From positions 1 to 44,363 of the forward strand of contig JALOAT010000033.1 of the NCBI GenBank assembly GCA_023228645.1: 44,363 nt of DNA. Reading direction: 5' to 3'. Position 1 is the first letter of the stretch. The number at the start of each line of letters is the position of its first letter. Positions 42,392 to 44,363 of the stretch are shown in pieces. The notes below the pieces were generated by a model. The model worked only from the letters and a program-made list of their open reading frames with translations, had not been told where the DNA came from and searched no databases. Source of the DNA: Gammaproteobacteria bacterium (GTDB lineage Bacteria; Pseudomonadota; Gammaproteobacteria; Thiohalomonadales; Thiohalomonadaceae). A program made the position numbers and the translations under genes.

Positions 42392-44020
42392 TTACTCCCA
42401 CTCGATGGTGGCGGGCGGTTTGCTGGAGATGTCGTAGACCACGCGGGAGATGCCCTTGACCTCGTTGATGATGCGGCGGGACACGCGGTCGAGGAAGTCG
42501 TAGGGCAGGTGCGCCCAGCGGGCGGTCATGAAGTCGATGGTTTCCACCGCACGCAGCGCCACCACGTATTCGTAGCGGCGGCCGTCGCCGGTGACGCCCA
42601 CGGACTTCACGGGCAGGAATACGGTGAAGGCCTGGGAGGTCTTGTCGTACAGGTCGGCCGCGCGCAGTTCCTCGATGAAGATGTGGTCGGCCAGGCGCAG
42701 GATGTCTGCGTATTCCTTCTTCACTTCGCCGAGGATGCGCACGCCGAGACCGGGGCCGGGGAAGGGGTGGCGATAGACCATCTCGTAGGGCAGGCCCAGT
42801 TCCACGCCGATCTTGCGCACCTCGTCCTTAAACAGCTCGCGCAGGGGTTCGAGCAGTTCCAGGTTCATGTGCTCGGGCAGACCGCCCACGTTGTGGTGCG
42901 ACTTGATCAGGTGGGCCTTGCCGCTCTTGGCGCCGGCCGATTCGATGACGTCGGGGTAGATGGTGCCCTGGGCCAGCCAGCGGGCCCCTCTCGCCATCCC
43001 TGGCTCCCGGGGCACTTGTCCATCCCTGGACGTCGCGTTCTTCAGTTTGCCCGCTTCCTCCTCGAACACCTCCACGAACACGCGGCCGATGATCTTGCGT
43101 TTCTGCTCCGGGTCGCTGACGCCGGCCAGTTCCTTGAGGAAGCGCTGCTCGGCGTCGACGCGGATCACGCGCACGCCCATGTGGTTGGCGAAGGTGCGCA
43201 TCACCTGGTCACCTTCCTGGTAGCGCAGCAGGCCATGGTCCACGAACACGCAGGTGAGCTGGTCGCCGATGGCCTTGTGCAGCAGCGCCGCCACCACAGA
43301 GGAATCCACGCCGCCCGAGAGGCCGAGCAGGACTTCATCCGAACCCACCTGGGCGCGAATGTGCGCCACGGCGTCGTCGATGATGTTGGCGGGCGTCCAG
43401 CTCTCGGCGCAGCCGCAGATTTCGTGCACGAAGCGGCCGAGGATGCGCGCACCCTGACGGGTGTGAGTCACTTCCGGGTGGAACTGCACGCCGTAGTAGT
43501 TGCGTTCCTCGTCGGCCATGCCCGCGTTGGCGCAGGAATCGGTGCTGGCCATGAGCTTGAAGCCGGGCGGCAGCGCGGTGACCTGATCGCCGTGGCTCAT
43601 CCACACGTCCAGCAGGCCGTAGCCTTCCGGGCTGGTGTGGTCTTCGATGTCCTTGAGCAGCCGGGTATGGCCGCGGGCGCGCACCTGGGCATAGCCGTAT
43701 TCGTGATGGGAGGCCGCCTCCACGACGCCGCCCAGTTGCAGGGCCATGGTCTGCATGCCGTAGCAGATGCCGAGCACCGGCACGCCCAACTCGAACACGG
43801 CCTTGGGCGCGCGCGGGGTGTCGGCCAGGGTGACGGTTTCGGGGCCGCCCGAGAGGATGATGCCCTTGGGCGAGAAGGCGCGGAGCGCGTCCTCCTCCAT
43901 GTCGTGGGGATACAGCTCGCAGTAGACGCCGAGCTCGCGCACGCGGCGGGCGATGAGTTGGGTGTACTGGGAGCCGAAATCGAGAATGAGGATGCGGTCG
44001 GAGTGGATGTCCAGGGCCAT
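42392..44020 (-). CDS. guaA: GMP synthase (glutamine-hydrolysing) with an 18-residue insertion
   Basis: 542-residue enzyme aminating XMP to GMP. Glutaminase: ILDFGSQYTQLIARRVRE, nucleophile Cys86 in LGICYGMQ, His181 and Glu183 in QFHPEVTHT. ATP-pyrophosphatase: P-loop LGLSGGVDSSV (about residues 232-242), KSHHNVGGLP, YRHPFPGPGLGVRILGEVKK. Dimerisation part: SVGVTGDGRRYEYVV, ending KPPATIEWE. E. coli GuaA has 525 residues; the excess is one insertion (about 329-346) between EEEAGKLKN and RWLAQGTIYPDV, where relatives read straight through (KLKDVKWLAQGT). All catalytic motifs and the frame are intact, so it is probably functional. The ATG at 44020 fits the family; the frame upstream is open but unrelated. 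No guaB is seen. Confidence 0.95.
   Translation of the reverse strand: MALDIHSDRILILDFGSQYTQLIARRVRELGVYCELYPHDMEEDALRAFSPKGIILSGGPETVTLADTPRAPKAVFELGVPVLGICYGMQTMALQLGGVVEAASHHEYGYAQVRARGHTRLLKDIEDHTSPEGYGLLDVWMSHGDQVTALPPGFKLMASTDSCANAGMADEERNYYGVQFHPEVTHTRQGARILGRFVHEICGCAESWTPANIIDDAVAHIRAQVGSDEVLLGLSGGVDSSVVAALLHKAIGDQLTCVFVDHGLLRYQEGDQVMRTFANHMGVRVIRVDAEQRFLKELAGVSDPEQKRKIIGRVFVEVFEEEAGKLKNATSRDGQVPREPGMARGARWLAQGTIYPDVIESAGAKSGKAHLIKSHHNVGGLPEHMNLELLEPLRELFKDEVRKIGVELGLPYEMVYRHPFPGPGLGVRILGEVKKEYADILRLADHIFIEELRAADLYDKTSQAFTVFLPVKSVGVTGDGRRYEYVVALRAVETIDFMTARWAHLPYDFLDRVSRRIINEVKGISRVVYDISSKPPATIEWE
42983..43036 (-). repeat. In-frame repeat insertion inside guaA
   Basis: 54 bases adding TSRDGQVPREPGMARGA and one flanking Ala to GuaA. 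It contains two stem-loops with the same core: GCCA-TCCC-TGGC (42993-43004) and GTCCA-TCCC-TGGAC (43018-43031). The CCA-TCCC-TGG core also occurs in the family E elements at 17091-17112 and 17324-17343. Length divisible by three keeps the frame. Confidence 0.8.
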
Positions 44021-44363
44021 CGGGGCGCGCTCTCGCGAGGCTGGGAAAAGAACGGCCAATGATCGGGGAAATGGCCAGGGTATGCAACCGTTGGGCCGTG
44101 GAGCGCGGCGGGTATTCGCCGGTAGCGGTTCTCGAGCCCGTTGTAGGAGCCGACACCGTCGGCGAACGCGGTTTCGGTAACCGCCGGCGCTTGGGAAAGG
44201 CATTCGCCCACGGGTTGGGCTCCACATCCGCCCGAAACGCAGGCGTTGGTGGAGGTAGCCGGGGAGACCCGCAAGCGCGCCGGCGAATTCGATGAACGCC
44301 AGGTCGGTGGGAAAATCCGCCCGGCCGCGCAGGGCGGGCCAACAGCGGGCTTGCCAATGCCAG
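44021..44363. other. Upstream region of guaA to the window edge
   Basis: No gene that I can support. The minus strand is open in the guaA frame to the window edge, but the translation is Arg/Pro-rich and has no ribosome site. Two family C hairpins are the only recognisable content. The end of a neighbouring gene may lie just beyond the edge. Confidence 0.4.
44143..44224. repeat. Inverted pair of family C hairpins
   Basis: GTAGGAGCCGACACCGTCGG (then CGAACGC) at 44143-44170 faces CATTCGCCCACGGGTTGGGC (then TCCA) at 44200-44224, whose reverse complement is TGGAGCCCAACCCGTGGGCG. About 30 bases separate them. Confidence 0.6.

Noticed and set aside
42983..43036. Mini-intein in GuaA
   Set aside because: 18 residues are far too few and no Cys/Ser start or His-Asn end is present.
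42350..44062. 570-codon plus-strand frame opposite guaA
   Set aside because: Complete antisense of guaA; the translation is His/Ala/Gly-rich low complexity.
44021..44363. N-terminal extension of GuaA or a second gene at the right edge
   Set aside because: The frame is open, but GuaA relatives start near ILDFGSQ and the extension is Arg/Pro-rich and includes hairpin repeats.

Overview
The window is a stretch of GC-rich gammaproteobacterial chromosome. Housekeeping genes recognisable from their proteins (guaA, tadA, purT, rlmJ, rlmKL, uup, slyX, rnk, mltF, cysC) are of gammaproteobacterial type. The trehalose operon, cytochrome c', several intergenic repeat families and the lack of phage or plasmid genes suggest an environmental species, perhaps of the Chromatiales/Ectothiorhodospiraceae kind. 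That placement is inference.

Layout. 1-1.2 kb: the start of an unidentified membrane protein (minus strand) and a lone PA2779-family protein. 1.4-5.1 kb: a TetR-regulated exporter operon (TetR, HlyD-like adaptor, FtsX/DevC-like permease, ATPase) behind a perfect palindromic operator. 5.1-7.3 kb: four small minus-strand genes (alpha/beta hydrolase with an Asp at the nucleophile position, DUF5335, cupin, DUF72). 7.5-13.5 kb: plus-strand genes for an SDR, a cyclopropane-fatty-acid-synthase-like methyltransferase translationally coupled to a geranylgeranyl-reductase-like flavoprotein, a DUF465 protein and a large membrane diguanylate cyclase. 13.6-16.6 kb: two tandem MFS paralogues. 16.6-17.65 kb: a 1-kb repeat-only island. 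17.65-19.8 kb: rlmJ and purT. 20-25 kb: a redox/stress group (cytochrome b561, rnk, ferric-reductase-like flavocytochrome, stand-alone AsnC ligand-binding domain, cytochrome c', 2-Cys peroxiredoxin). 25.3-34.1 kb: a five-gene operon DUF5752-treT-glgX-treZ-treY carrying two separate trehalose routes. 34.2-39.7 kb: slyX, rlmKL, uup, cysC. 39.8-44.0 kb: tRNA-Ser(CGA), mltF, a tiny lipoprotein behind tadA, and guaA.

The most unusual content is the repeats. At least five families occupy the gaps: (A) CACGTAG/CTACGTGA hairpins in REPIN-like inverted pairs; (B) GTAGCCCGG..CCGGG hairpins; (C) GTAGGAGC hairpins; (D) long inverted arms made of tandem GAGGACGCG, CAGAGACA or CACGGGG words; (E) an AAAGAAAGGCCGCC element with CCA-TCCC-TGG stem-loops. 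Some form the 3' ends of genes (stop codons of treY and purT, the C-terminal tail of an MFS protein, the end of a small lipoprotein). Two stem-loops of the family E core type lie in frame inside guaA, adding about 18 residues to a strongly conserved part of GMP synthetase. No transposase, CRISPR array, phage gene or toxin-antitoxin pair was recognised.
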